DNA of 64,000 nt from Candidatus Gastranaerophilales bacterium (GCA_944326555.1 CALVEK010000003.1:1-64000), one strand, 5' to 3'; counted from the first letter of the stretch, positions 26,151 to 38,462 are shown. Translations and numbers: made by a program. The notes: generated by a model not told the origin, from the letters alone.

Positions 26151-26918
26151 TTACTTCACATGGGCATCATAAACGAGTTTAAGCCCCTCAAGAGTAATAT
26201 AAGGATTAATATAATCAAACTTTCTTTGCATGTATTGTGCAATAATTTCAGAATAACCACCGGTAGCAATTATTACAGCAGTTGTCCCCAGCTCTTTTTC
26301 ACATTCTTTTATTAAGCCGTCGATCATACAAGCATGCCCTCTTACAATTCCTGAAAGCATCGCATCAATAGTGTTATGCCCGATAGCGTTATGCGGAGCT
26401 TCAATTTTTATCAATGGAAGTTTTGATGTAAATTTCTTAAGGCTTTCTGCTTGAATTTTCATTCCTGCACAAATTACACCACCCAGAAACTCACCGCTAG
26501 ATGTAACTATGTCAAAAGATGTAGCAGTACCCATATCAACAACAATAGCAGTCTTTTTATAAAGACTGTACGCAGCAAATGCGTTCACAATCCTATCTGC
26601 ACCGAGTTCCTCGGGATAATCAACTTTGTAAGTCAACAAATTAGTAGTTTTATTTGAAACTACAAATGGTTTTATTCCTAAATAACGCTCAATAGCATTT
26701 TTATATCGTTCTGTCAGGCAAACTACAACGCTGCACAAACAAGCCGAGTCAACATAACACTCATAATCGTGTATTTTTAACAAGTTTGTGAGCAAAATAC
26801 CAATTTCATCCTCAGAACGATTTTTTTCTGACGCAATTGTCCAAGTATCTACCAGTTTATCTTTATCAAATAGACCTATTGTAGTTGATGTGTTTCCAAT
26901 ATCCAGTGTTAATAACAT
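26151..26918 (-). CDS. coaX: Type III pantothenate kinase
   Basis: 255 residues. The ATP site LLTLDIGNTSTTIGLF opens the protein, EELGADRIVNAFAAY is the pantothenate-binding block, and AIVVDMGTATSFDIV is the second phosphate motif. GGVICAGMKIQAESL and the C-terminal IIATGGYSEII complete the family pattern. It makes phosphopantothenate, the first step of coenzyme A synthesis. The type III enzyme needs a monovalent cation and is not inhibited by CoA. With panB and panC (37593-39321) the window covers much of the pantothenate-CoA route. Confidence 0.95.
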   Translation of the reverse strand: MLLTLDIGNTSTTIGLFDKDKLVDTWTIASEKNRSEDEIGILLTNLLKIHDYECYVDSACLCSVVVCLTERYKNAIERYLGIKPFVVSNKTTNLLTYKVDYPEELGADRIVNAFAAYSLYKKTAIVVDMGTATSFDIVTSSGEFLGGVICAGMKIQAESLKKFTSKLPLIKIEAPHNAIGHNTIDAMLSGIVRGHACMIDGLIKECEKELGTTAVIIATGGYSEIIAQYMQRKFDYINPYITLEGLKLVYDAHVK

Positions 26919-27067
26919 ATTTACCTCGACAACATTCTATCAAAAAAATAATATTAAGTATTTAGTTCTTAAAAATAATTTTTGTTATAATACATTTGTA
27001 AGCAAACTATGATTTAATTTTGGGTTGATTTACAGAGTATATTTTATAGAATCAAGAGAGAGTAAAT

Positions 27068-28033
27068 ATGAAAAGAATTATACTGGTTGGAATAATTGCA
27101 TCTACATTATTAATTGGTCTTTTTGATAAAACTTACGCACAGAAAAAAGTTGATACAGCAAAAGATAAAACAGTTCAACAAACCTCAATCACAAAAGAAG
27201 ATTTGCATGAAATAGGATTCCATAAACGATCGGATATTCCTACGGAAATACAAATAAGAAAGATATTTGAGGATTATCAAAAAGCAACAAATAACAAGGA
27301 TATTGATTCTTTCTTGAGTTTACATGATGACGCATACAAAAGTTCTGACGGGTACGATAAATCTCGCTTAAAAGAGCTGGCTCTGGCTTCTTGGCAAGAA
27401 TTTCCAAATGTTAGGTATAATATTAAAGTTTTATCTGTAAATGCTGATATGGACAATGCTACGGTTCTCACACAGGAAAGATTGACGGGGCTGACTCAAT
27501 CAACAGTTGAATATATAAAAGGCAACGGATATATTGATTCTGAGTCAACAGCAATATATTATCTTAAAAGGTTTTCAAATGAATGGCGCATTACATCAGA
27601 ATTTGTTATTAATGAAAAGACTTCTATGAGATACGGAGCAGCAAGATTTATACCAATGAAACTTGATGCCCCTGCTATGGTTGCACCAAACGAAGATTAT
27701 ACAGCAATACTAAAAATAAATGTGCCTGATAACCTTGTTGCACTGATTTCAATAAATAATGAGCCAATAACTTATCCTATGGAAAAGAGCACTGAAGTTT
27801 TCAGAAGCGTTAAATCAGATGGAATAAGAGAAAGAATACTTAAAAGCAATGATGGCAATAAAAACGAAAATGCAATCGCATCTATTGGCATAGCTCGTCC
27901 AAAAGTCAAAGATGACAACTTAAATGTCAATATAGTTGGTATTGCCTTTTTGTCAAGCAGAGTCAATGTTGTAAAACATAAAATTGACAGTGCAACACAA
28001 CAGAATACAAAAAATAACGTAAATAACAAGTAA
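27068..28033 (+). CDS. Secreted protein with an NTF2-like domain
   Basis: 321 residues, GAGAGAG ribosome site. Residues 1-26 are a signal peptide (RIILVGIIASTLLIGL, cut near TYAQ). Residues ~60-185 look like an NTF2/SnoaL-like cone: IRKIFEDYQKATNNKDIDSF, FLSLHDDAYKSSDG, a middle of strands, then YYLKRFSNEWRITSEF. The remaining ~130 residues (beta-rich, KLDAPAMVAPNEDYTAILKI) resemble an Ig-like extension. It precedes lspA but has no lipobox cysteine, so it is not a lipoprotein. Periplasmic location inferred; ligand unknown. Confidence 0.7.
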   Translation: MKRIILVGIIASTLLIGLFDKTYAQKKVDTAKDKTVQQTSITKEDLHEIGFHKRSDIPTEIQIRKIFEDYQKATNNKDIDSFLSLHDDAYKSSDGYDKSRLKELALASWQEFPNVRYNIKVLSVNADMDNATVLTQERLTGLTQSTVEYIKGNGYIDSESTAIYYLKRFSNEWRITSEFVINEKTSMRYGAARFIPMKLDAPAMVAPNEDYTAILKINVPDNLVALISINNEPITYPMEKSTEVFRSVKSDGIRERILKSNDGNKNENAIASIGIARPKVKDDNLNVNIVGIAFLSSRVNVVKHKIDSATQQNTKNNVNNK

Positions 28034-28052
28034 TAGGTGGTTTTGAGTATAA

Positions 28053-28526
28053 ATGATAAGAATACAAAATAATAAAATATCAAAAATACTATTATTTACT
28101 GTTATCGTGGCATTTTTTTCACTTTTATCTTTCTTTCTGAGAAATATTCTTGTAGAAAAATTTAATGGAATCGATTTATTTCTAATAAAAATAGATTTTA
28201 TAAAAAATTACGGTGCAGCTTTCAGCTTGTTTCACACACATACGTCCTTTTTAATAACTGTTTCTATATCAATACTGTTTATTCTTTTAATGTATATCTA
28301 TGAAGCAATAGAACAGTTCAAAACACCTGATTTGATATTTTATTCATTGCTTACTTCCGGCATTATATGTAATTTAACAGAAAGGCTGACTGATGGATAT
28401 GTAACAGACTACATACGCCTAAATTTTATCGTATTTCCAATATTTAATATATCTGATTTGTTTATATGTATAGGTGCATTCGCACTTGTTTGTAATATAC
28501 TTTTTAATAATGAACAGCGAGAATAA
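28053..28526 (+). CDS. lspA: Signal peptidase II, divergent
   Basis: 157 residues with four predicted membrane helices. KNYGAAFSLF is the LspA N-x-G-AAFS block. The second block reads NLTERLTDGYVTDYI, where the family normally has NxxDR and a later Asp, and FPIFNISDLFI is the final FNxAD block. The two acids usually taken as catalytic (the Asp after YV and the Asp of FNISD) are kept, while the Asp of the DR pair is replaced by Glu. It cleaves lipoprotein signal peptides at the inner membrane. It overlaps the downstream pseudouridine synthase by 17 bases. Confidence 0.85.
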   Translation: MIRIQNNKISKILLFTVIVAFFSLLSFFLRNILVEKFNGIDLFLIKIDFIKNYGAAFSLFHTHTSFLITVSISILFILLMYIYEAIEQFKTPDLIFYSLLTSGIICNLTERLTDGYVTDYIRLNFIVFPIFNISDLFICIGAFALVCNILFNNEQRE

Positions 28527-29436
28527 AGAAACATATACTGTAGATATAGATGATGCAGGGCTTAGAATAGATGCCTTTCTTGTAAATATATACAAGGATT
28601 TGTCCAGGTCAGGTATTCAAAAAGAAATTAAAAATGGTAATGTAACTGTTAATCAAAAAACAGTAAAACCTTCATATATAATAAAATCTGATGATATTGT
28701 TTGTGTATCATTTAAATTTGATGCAAAATATTTGCCGGAGCCAGAAAATATTGATTTAGATATTGTATATGAAGATGAATCAATGCTGGTAGTAAATAAA
28801 CCATCAGGAATGTTGACACACCCAACATCAAATGAAAATACAGGAACATTAGTAAATGCACTGTTAAACAAATATGGAGCTAATCTTTCAAATATAAATG
28901 GTTTAAACAGACCTGGAATTGTACACAGACTTGATAGAAACACATCAGGGTTGCTAATGGTTGCCAAAAATAATGCTGCAGCAGAATATTTAAAAGAACA
29001 AATGCAAAATAAAGACATAATAAAAAAATATTATGCGATTGTTTGCGGGAATATAGATACAGACGAGGGGACAATATCTGCAGATATCGGCAGACATCCG
29101 ACAAAACCCCAAAAAATGGCTATTATTATCGGGGGAAAACCATCAATAACACATTATAAAGTTTTGGAAAGATTCGGCTCATATACATTTTTGGAAATTA
29201 GAATAGAAACAGGCAGGACTCATCAAATTAGAGTACACATGTCTCACATTGGTCATCCTATAGTAAATGACACACTGTATGGAGGCAAAAAAATTCCTGT
29301 TAAAACAGATGAACAAGCTCTTCAGGCCTTCCATTTGGAATTTACATCACCATTTGACAAAGAACATCATTCAATTACTATTGAGCCTGATAATGCTATA
29401 ATAAAAACGTTAAATTACTTAAGGAGTCAAAGATGA
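28510..29436 (+). CDS. RluA/RluD-family pseudouridine synthase
   Basis: 308 residues from ATG 28510 (MNSENKETYTV). The frame is open further upstream into lspA, but the S4 domain start argues for this ATG. Residues 15-75 are the S4 RNA-binding domain (GLRIDAFLVNIYKDLSRSGIQKEIK). The catalytic block is GIVHRLDRNTSGLLMVAKN, with the nucleophile Asp in HRLD. IETGRTHQIRVHMSHIGHPI is the second conserved block. It isomerises uridines, most likely in 23S rRNA as RluD does. The order lspA then rluD-type is common in bacteria. Confidence 0.93.
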   Translation: MNSENKETYTVDIDDAGLRIDAFLVNIYKDLSRSGIQKEIKNGNVTVNQKTVKPSYIIKSDDIVCVSFKFDAKYLPEPENIDLDIVYEDESMLVVNKPSGMLTHPTSNENTGTLVNALLNKYGANLSNINGLNRPGIVHRLDRNTSGLLMVAKNNAAAEYLKEQMQNKDIIKKYYAIVCGNIDTDEGTISADIGRHPTKPQKMAIIIGGKPSITHYKVLERFGSYTFLEIRIETGRTHQIRVHMSHIGHPIVNDTLYGGKKIPVKTDEQALQAFHLEFTSPFDKEHHSITIEPDNAIIKTLNYLRSQR

Positions 29437-29795
29437 TTAAAAATATAGAAAAGATTGTATATATACTGATAAATCTATTAGTTTTATTGGGCTTTGTTCT
29501 ATTTGTTTGTTTTAATTTTAACAAAACAACAGAATTTTTCTGTCCGATAATGGGTAAAGTTTATTCAACAAAGCTGGTTTTACTTACCGGAATACAGTTT
29601 TTAGCTGCATATATATCAGGATATATATTATGTTTAATTTTCAAACAAAAAGCTGATAAATTGTGTGATGCTTATCAAAAAAGACATGAAAGCATATCTG
29701 TGGCAAAAGATACTGACGCAGCAAAGATTGCAGCCTTAGAAGCAAAAATAGAAACTTTAGAAGTTGCATTAGAAAGTGCACTTAAAAACAAATAA
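29433..29795 (+). CDS. Two-helix membrane protein with coiled-coil tail (LapA-like shape)
   Basis: 120 residues. It overlaps the synthase stop by four bases (ATGA). Two membrane helices lie at 8-28 and 48-70. A charged tail with heptad pattern (AAKIAALEAKIETLEVALESAL) follows. This topology matches LapA/DUF1049 envelope-assembly proteins, but I see no diagnostic residues, so the name is only a suggestion. Last gene of the lspA operon, followed by a strong terminator. Confidence 0.65.
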   Translation: MIKNIEKIVYILINLLVLLGFVLFVCFNFNKTTEFFCPIMGKVYSTKLVLLTGIQFLAAYISGYILCLIFKQKADKLCDAYQKRHESISVAKDTDAAKIAALEAKIETLEVALESALKNK

Positions 29796-29828
29796 CTATA
29801 TTTAAAAAGTATATACTAGTTTTTTTTT

Positions 29829-29858
29829 AAAGAGATGATATAAAATCATCTCTTTTTT
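29829..29858 (+). terminator. Rho-independent terminator
   Basis: AAAGAGATGAT pairs with ATCATCTCTTT over a five-base loop, followed by T residues. It ends the lspA operon. Confidence 0.9.
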
Positions 29859-29938
29859 GTGTTATTTAACGGTTTTGGACAAATGTTACAAAATGTAAAG
29901 CATTATATATTAAATATAGCAATTTTAAATAACGATTT

Positions 29939-30041
29939 TACTTTATATATATACAAGAGAGAAAAAAGAAAATCCAAATAAAAGGATTTAAAAACTAGAC
30001 ATACCTAATACCATTTATTAAATTACCCGTTACCACTAGAC
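29939..30041 (+). promoter_or_regulatory. Promoter/leader element shared with the gene at 47904
   Basis: A 15-base string TACTTTATATATATA at 29939-29953 is identical to one at 47834-47848 upstream of another lineage-specific gene. It is followed by two copies of ACTAGAC (29994-30000 and 30035-30041). Between them AAATCC and GGATTT can form a small stem. The AT-rich string could be a -10 region, which would place ACTAGAC in the transcribed leader. Function inferred from recurrence only. Confidence 0.4.
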
Positions 30042-30062
30042 AAAGTTTTAAGGAGAGCAAAA

Positions 30063-30368
30063 ATGACTATAGGGGCTATCAACACAAGATTGTTATCATT
30101 AACAATGTACAAAAGTAATTTAGAGTACAGTATCACTTCTATAAGCAATAAAAGACAACAAATTGCATACCAAACAATGCAGTTGGCTGATGCAGATTGG
30201 GAAAGCGATCCAAGAGTACAACAGTTACAAGCTATGGATTCATATCTTGAACTTCAACAAAAGAATTTAGAAACTCAACAAAAAGCTGCTACTTCTGAAT
30301 TAGAAAGTATGCAAAAAATATTAGATACTAACGTTAAGAAAGACTTTACTTTGAACTTGAATGCATAA
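30063..30368 (+). CDS. Small coiled-coil protein of unknown function
   Basis: 101 residues, strong ribosome site AAGGAGAG. The protein is almost entirely helical and Gln-rich: SNKRQQIAYQTMQLADADW, then SYLELQQKNLETQQKAATSELES. There is a break at Trp-Glu-Ser-Asp-Pro, as in a helical hairpin. No signal peptide or membrane segment. This is the size and shape of secreted needle, chaperone or filament-capping proteins, but no diagnostic motif is present. It stands alone behind a long untranslated leader, so it is probably regulated separately. Confidence 0.75.
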   Translation: MTIGAINTRLLSLTMYKSNLEYSITSISNKRQQIAYQTMQLADADWESDPRVQQLQAMDSYLELQQKNLETQQKAATSELESMQKILDTNVKKDFTLNLNA

Positions 30369-30492
30369 TTATCCTAGGTACGCATTTAAGTATATGTAAA
30401 AAGTTATTAGTTAATTATCCTAATTTTATTTTCCGTTACAAAATGATGTTATAAATTGAATTTGGCACTCTTATTTGATAAGATATGCTCAA

Positions 30493-30759
30493 ATGAGAAT
30501 GAATATTTTTAAATCATTTGAATTATTTTTATCCCAACCGCTTAGTATTATTCGAGACAGAATAATACATATTTGTCATGTTGAGGCAAATGGCGTAGAT
30601 GTAGGTAACAAGGTACAGTTTAATTTATCTAATGAATCAGCACAGATAAATGTTTACAATAGTCCCAAAATGTATAATTTGCTAACAACAGTGCTGTATA
30701 AGAAAAAGAAATTAAAAGAACTTAATTATGATAATCAAAAAAGCAAAGTTTATAACTAG
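30493..30759 (+). CDS. Possible small protein overlapping engB
   Basis: An open frame of about 88 residues from ATG 30493 (or 30499). The frame is also open from a TTG at 30475. It contains IHICHVEANGVDVGNKVQFNLSNES, soluble and without known motif. It overlaps the start of engB by 32 bases, which would couple their translation. No convincing ribosome site precedes it. Codon use is ordinary for this genome. It could be a genuine short gene or a chance frame. Confidence 0.4.
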   Translation: MRMNIFKSFELFLSQPLSIIRDRIIHICHVEANGVDVGNKVQFNLSNESAQINVYNSPKMYNLLTTVLYKKKKLKELNYDNQKSKVYN

Positions 30760-31300
30760 TGCGCCAAAACTTGCACTTTGCCCAAACTTTAACAAGCCTG
30801 AAATTGCACTGCTGGGCCGTTCTAATGTTGGCAAGTCATCATTTATAAATGGTTTGTGTAACAATACCAAATTGGCAAAAACAAGTAACAAACCCGGCAA
30901 AACTAGACTAATAAACCTTTTTGAATTTGATGAAAAATATATTGTAGCCGATTTACCAGGATATGGTTATGCACAAGTATCTGCAGAAATGCAAAATGAA
31001 TGGCAAAAAAACCTTGAAGAATACCTGCTAAACAGAGATTCTTTAAAATTGCTTATACAATTTATAGATTCACGTCATGAAATACAAAAGAATGACCTGC
31101 AAATGCAAGAATGGTTGTTCCACAACAATCTTAAATCAATTGTCATAGCGACAAAAATAGATTTAACGTCAAAATCCAAAATTCATTCAAAAATTGCAGA
31201 ATTAAAGAAAATAACTCATAGAGATGTTTTGCCGTTTTCATCAATAGATAAAAGATATAACGAAACTATTATAAAATATATTGAATCAGCAATACTATAG
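30728..31300 (+). CDS. engB: Ribosome-biogenesis GTPase EngB (YsxC/YihA)
   Basis: 190 residues. G1 is GRSNVGKSSFIN, the switch region has NKPGKTRLINLF, G3 is ADLPGYGYA, G4 is ATKID near residue 140, and G5 is PFSSID. PGYGYA is specific for the EngB group. The GTPase helps assemble the large ribosomal subunit. Length is normal. Confidence 0.95.
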   Translation: MIIKKAKFITSAPKLALCPNFNKPEIALLGRSNVGKSSFINGLCNNTKLAKTSNKPGKTRLINLFEFDEKYIVADLPGYGYAQVSAEMQNEWQKNLEEYLLNRDSLKLLIQFIDSRHEIQKNDLQMQEWLFHNNLKSIVIATKIDLTSKSKIHSKIAELKKITHRDVLPFSSIDKRYNETIIKYIESAIL

Positions 31301-31302
31301 CA

Positions 31303-31644
31303 CTAGATATTCTTTTTTAAATTTTCCGGAATATATTTTTCCCAACCTTCATCAAGATTTTTGAAGAAATTATGTGCATCAATGACATCATCGTAACAAA
31401 TGGCATCAGGTCCATCTTGTATCTGCAAGGCAAGTTCGTCTTGAGATTTGCTTGAAAAATCTTTCTCCTCACAACCTCCCAAAAGGGCAATTCCAAAGGA
31501 TTTACCACAATTTTGACATGTGATTTGCAATACGGTCAGATTATCTTCCCTACGCAGTACAAACAAGGAATCCTCATTAAAATCCGATTTACATTCTGAA
31601 CAACACATGTCAGAAAATAGCATATTAACAATCTTTTTATTCAT
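31303..31644 (-). CDS. Small zinc-ribbon protein of unknown function
   Basis: 113 residues. Two cysteine knuckles CCSEC (15-19) and CQNC (44-47), about 25 residues apart with beta strands between (FVLRREDNLTVLQITC), form a likely zinc ribbon. The C-terminus is acidic and includes DVIDAHNFFKNLDEGWEKYIP. No catalytic motif. It converges on engB with only two bases between the stops. Role unknown; binding to nucleic acid or a protein partner is possible. Confidence 0.7.
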   Translation of the reverse strand: MNKKIVNMLFSDMCCSECKSDFNEDSLFVLRREDNLTVLQITCQNCGKSFGIALLGGCEEKDFSSKSQDELALQIQDGPDAICYDDVIDAHNFFKNLDEGWEKYIPENLKKNI

Positions 31645-31808
31645 ACAACCCTCTCTAATCTGTATTTTAACTCTTAAATAACTGATCTTCTAAAATCTTT
31701 ACAAAAATTTTAAACTTTTACACCAAAAAGATGTTTAGAAATTTTTTTATGGGGAATTATAATCATGTAGATGATAAATGTAGTTTAATAGATAAAGTAG
31801 GTGGCATC

Positions 31809-31904
31809 ATGGAAATTTTAAGTTTAGTAGCATTTGGTGGTTTAATGTATCTGTGCTTCATTACTATTCCTGAAATTATGGAAAAAAGAGCTGCACAACA
31901 CTAA
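31809..31904 (+). CDS. 31-residue membrane peptide
   Basis: A short frame that begins ATGGAAATTT with AGGTGG about 6 bases upstream and ends TAA. The translation starts MEILSLVAFGGLMYLCFIT, one membrane helix, and ends with a charged tail EKRAAQH. A strong terminator begins about 20 bases after the stop, so the frame has ribosome site, stop and terminator of its own. It resembles single-helix small membrane proteins that assist larger complexes. No family recognised. Confidence 0.6.
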   Translation: MEILSLVAFGGLMYLCFITIPEIMEKRAAQH

Positions 31905-31924
31905 ATCAAAACAAGTTATTTTAA

Positions 31925-31963
31925 GGAATGTCCCTTAACGATTTTTGTCAAGGGACATTTCTT
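31925..31963 (+). terminator. Rho-independent terminator
   Basis: AATGTCCCTT pairs with AAGGGACATT around a loop of about a dozen bases, followed by TTCTT. It closes the 31-residue ORF. The T tract is short, so efficiency is uncertain. Confidence 0.75.
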
Positions 31964-32003
31964 ATGACGTAATTTAGAAAAAAAAGTTTCTACTTTAAAA
32001 TCA

Positions 32004-32747
32004 CTATTTTACATAAAACTCTGCTCTAACATATGCTTGTAGTTTTATTTTTCCATACTGAACAGATGCATCTTTTAAATATTGCTGAGATTTTGGATTA
32101 CTTTTCATAGATGCATATCTCGGTTCAAAGTTGTTTTGAGAAGATATATTTACACTTATTGACTTAACACCTGACAATTTTTGATTAAGAGTGTTTGCAG
32201 TAAAACCTGCTATTATTTTTGCTTTGTTTATGGCTTCCTTAGCCAGTTCACCTGAATATTGTTTTTCATTTTCTATAGAAAAACACAAATCGCTAACACT
32301 TGTTGCATTGTTGGCAACTGCAGTATCAATCAATTTTGAAACATTATCAATATTCTTTGTTTTCACGTAAATTATATTAGATGCTACATAATTTTGAAAA
32401 GTCTTTTTTCCATTTTTGTCATATGAATAATTAGGTCTTAGTATAAAATTTTTAGTTTGAATTGAATCGGACTTATCCAAAGCCAATATAGGTTTTAAAG
32501 CTAATATCAAAGAAGATGTTATTTCTTTGTTTTTATCTACAGCAGATTTAGAATCCTTAGCTGAAGTTTCTACGTTAAAATATATAGAAGCCGTATCAGG
32601 GAGAACCTCCTTTGATGCAGACGAGTTTACTGAAATATACCCCATATCCTTATGCACAACAGTTATGGCATTTGCAGATAAAGGTGATTTAAAATAAAAA
32701 AATGATGTCAAAAGAAGCAAGCTAATTGCCAATACAATCTTTTTCAT
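32004..32747 (-). CDS. SIMPL-domain (DUF541) periplasmic protein
   Basis: 247 residues. Signal peptide 1-27 (VLAISLLLLTSFFYF, cut near SANA). The mature part begins GYISVNSSASKEVLPDTASIYF, the usual SIMPL start. It continues with ILRPNYSYDKNGKKTFQNYVASNII and ends in beta strands (IKLQAYVRAEFYV). Members form rings in the periplasm and are linked to oxidative and envelope stress. Length is normal. Confidence 0.85.
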   Translation of the reverse strand: MKKIVLAISLLLLTSFFYFKSPLSANAITVVHKDMGYISVNSSASKEVLPDTASIYFNVETSAKDSKSAVDKNKEITSSLILALKPILALDKSDSIQTKNFILRPNYSYDKNGKKTFQNYVASNIIYVKTKNIDNVSKLIDTAVANNATSVSDLCFSIENEKQYSGELAKEAINKAKIIAGFTANTLNQKLSGVKSISVNISSQNNFEPRYASMKSNPKSQQYLKDASVQYGKIKLQAYVRAEFYVK

Positions 32748-32783
32748 AATACTCTCCTAAATATTCTCAACTAAATTGTTATA

Positions 32784-33197
32784 TTACTTATTCAACATTT
32801 TGTCATCATGATTGTCTTTAAGATCAGATTTATCTACATCAGAATCTGTAAATTTATCTAAGGGAACAATCTGAGCATTTTTTTCATTTATACGTTTAAT
32901 AATTTCCTTTATACGTTCTTCATTTGCAGGCATAGGAACAGATGTACCAAAAGAGACAGAAAAATTTCCTTTATTTAATGCATAAGCAGAAAGAGCAATA
33001 ATAGCCCAAAGCATAATTCCATGAATCATTTGCATTGAAGGCATTTGGTAAAAGAAACTTGCAACATAGTTCCAGATATTCATACAGACCCAACCCGGGA
33101 ATATTAAAAATCCTGCTACCAAACAGCCTACAACAAAAGCAGCAATTACAAGACCTTTGAAGCCGTTTATTCTTATGACATTAAAATTTCTTTTCAT
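32784..33197 (-). CDS. Two-helix membrane protein of unknown function
   Basis: 137 residues. Hydrophobic segments at 14-38 (GLVIAAFVVGCLVAGFLIF) and 56-76 (IHGIMLWAIIALSAYAL), with a charged, Asp/Lys-rich tail from 95 on. No known motif. It sits 36 bases upstream of the SIMPL gene and 20 bases after ligA on the same strand, so the three may be co-transcribed. Confidence 0.65.
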   Translation of the reverse strand: MKRNFNVIRINGFKGLVIAAFVVGCLVAGFLIFPGWVCMNIWNYVASFFYQMPSMQMIHGIMLWAIIALSAYALNKGNFSVSFGTSVPMPANEERIKEIIKRINEKNAQIVPLDKFTDSDVDKSDLKDNHDDKMLNK

Positions 33198-33217
33198 AAT
33201 CTACACTTTCATTTAAA

Positions 33218-36665
<3,448 letters not shown>

Positions 36666-37592
36666 CTACTTTCTCTGTAGAGCATACAACATTGTATCTT
36701 GACGATTTTCAGGATTACCGCTTAGATTATATTCACCAAGCACTAAAAAGTTATATGCGTTTGGCTGAATATTATCAAAATAGAGCTTAAATCTCGGTGT
36801 TACAACTATTTTATTGGGAATTTTTAAATCAATTATTCTGTTAAGATACACAGCCTTTGAATCTATGTCTTCGATTTTATTAAGAAGAGCGGCTCCACAA
36901 TAGAAACCTATTTTCAATTTTGGCCTTAGATAGTTTTTTATTAACTTTGATGATTGTTCAACAAGTTCAGTTAAAAATTCTTTGGAATCTTTTATACTTG
37001 ATATAACAAAATAAACAGAACCATCAGCTTCACCTTTTTTATAAACAATATTCGACTGAACTGATTCAAGAATAAGTTTTTCAATTTCTTTTTCCAACTC
37101 ACGAGAATTTACTTCAGTATCAGTCATTGCTGTAAGGTAAGAAACATGTTGTTCGGCAACGACTTTTATTTTTACAAGCATATAAGTATTCTTTTTCAAT
37201 TCATTAACAAAATCCTTATGTAATTCTTTGTTGATTGTTTTTGCGAGTTTTTCTTTATAATTGTCCACAGATTTTCTATACGATTTTTGATAGTTATCAA
37301 AAAACACCAACAAACAATTAGCAATATATGTAAGTACACCAAATATAACAGAAGTTAAAACCGGTAAAATTTCAATATTTTCTCTGTAAGATGGAGTATT
37401 CTTAAAACTTTGCGCAAAGAAATCAATAACAGCCCACACAAAGGAATTCAACCACGAAGGCATGGATAATTTTGCACAAAAAGCAAACCAATAAAGCAAC
37501 ATTAGTATTGCCATACTTATAAAAACAAATGAAACTATTGAAATAATATGTTTTATATCATCAAAAATTTTATCAAATGATTTAAAAAACAT
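36666..37592 (-). CDS. Membrane protein with a degenerate nucleotide-cyclase-like domain
   Basis: 308 residues. Membrane helices at ~18-40 and ~72-95, then a basic linker to ~135. From ~140 the order of strands resembles a class III cyclase: VSYLTAM, GSVYFVISSI, KIGFYCGAALL, DSKAVYLNRIIDLKIPNKIVVTP, with the final YALQRK. The metal-binding Asp residues and the catalytic Asn/Arg pattern of active cyclases are not evident, so it is probably a sensor or binding domain rather than an enzyme. The assignment rests on pattern only. It begins one base after the panC stop. Confidence 0.5.
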   Translation of the reverse strand: MFFKSFDKIFDDIKHIISIVSFVFISMAILMLLYWFAFCAKLSMPSWLNSFVWAVIDFFAQSFKNTPSYRENIEILPVLTSVIFGVLTYIANCLLVFFDNYQKSYRKSVDNYKEKLAKTINKELHKDFVNELKKNTYMLVKIKVVAEQHVSYLTAMTDTEVNSRELEKEIEKLILESVQSNIVYKKGEADGSVYFVISSIKDSKEFLTELVEQSSKLIKNYLRPKLKIGFYCGAALLNKIEDIDSKAVYLNRIIDLKIPNKIVVTPRFKLYFDNIQPNAYNFLVLGEYNLSGNPENRQDTMLYALQRK

Positions 37593-38462
37593 CTAAACCT
37601 CAAGTATAACGTTATCTATTAACCTAACACCACCAACTCTGGCAGCTATAGCACATATTACATTTTTTGTTATAGTATCAGAACTGTCAATTTTTTTGAA
37701 TGAGTCTTCACAAACAAATTCCAGATACTCAAGTTCAACATTTTTATCGAGATTTGTCAATCCAACATCAAATAGTTTTTTAACATCCTTAATTCCCAGT
37801 TTAAAGGAATCACGTATTGCAAATAAAGCCTTACTTATTGTTAAAGCTGAAGTTTTATCACTATCTGATAAATATTTATTTCTTGAACTTAAAGCCAAAC
37901 CACTTTCTTCGCGAACAAGAGGACAAGGAATAATTTCAATAGGAAAATTCAAATCCGCAACCATTTTCTTTATCAAAAATAATTGCTGAATATCTTTCAT
38001 ACCGAAACAAGCCTTATCAGGTTGAACGATATTAAATAGTTTTGTTACTACTGTTTCAACCCCATCAAAATGTCCAACTCTCGACTTTCCGCACATAATA
38101 TCCGTTAACTCGTAAGGCGGTGCAACCATAGTTAAATCTGAAAATTTATTCAAATTAGGATACATTTCGTTTACAGATGGAGCAAAGATAACATCAATGC
38201 CTGCTGATTCAGCAACTAACTTGTCTGCATCAAGAGTTCTTGGATATTGGTCGTAATCCTCACCAGGACAGAATTGAATTGGATTGACAAAAACTGATAC
38301 AACAGTGAAATCAGCGATAGAACACGCTTTTTCCATAAGAGACTTATGTCCGCCATGCAAACAACCCATAGTTGGGACTAACGCCACTGACTTGTTTTGT
38401 AGTTTTACGTTTTTTATAATATCTCTTAATTCATCAATTTTATTTATTACAACAGTACTCAC
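37593..38462 (-). CDS. panC: Pantothenate synthetase
   Basis: 289 residues, GTG start at 38462 with AAGGAG ten bases upstream. The nucleotide motif PTMGCLHGGHKSL (HIGH-like) and the SSRNKYL loop (KMSKS-like) are present, together with FVNPIQFCPGEDYDQYPR and FGMKDIQQLFLIKKM. It joins pantoate and beta-alanine using ATP. It overlaps panB by 23 bases. No panD (aspartate decarboxylase) is in the window. Confidence 0.96.
   Translation of the reverse strand: MSTVVINKIDELRDIIKNVKLQNKSVALVPTMGCLHGGHKSLMEKACSIADFTVVSVFVNPIQFCPGEDYDQYPRTLDADKLVAESAGIDVIFAPSVNEMYPNLNKFSDLTMVAPPYELTDIMCGKSRVGHFDGVETVVTKLFNIVQPDKACFGMKDIQQLFLIKKMVADLNFPIEIIPCPLVREESGLALSSRNKYLSDSDKTSALTISKALFAIRDSFKLGIKDVKKLFDVGLTNLDKNVELEYLEFVCEDSFKKIDSSDTITKNVICAIAARVGGVRLIDNVILEV

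Noticed and set aside
30899-30906. ACTAGAC inside engB as a further regulatory site
   Set aside because: It lies in conserved coding sequence of the G domain and is best explained by codons.
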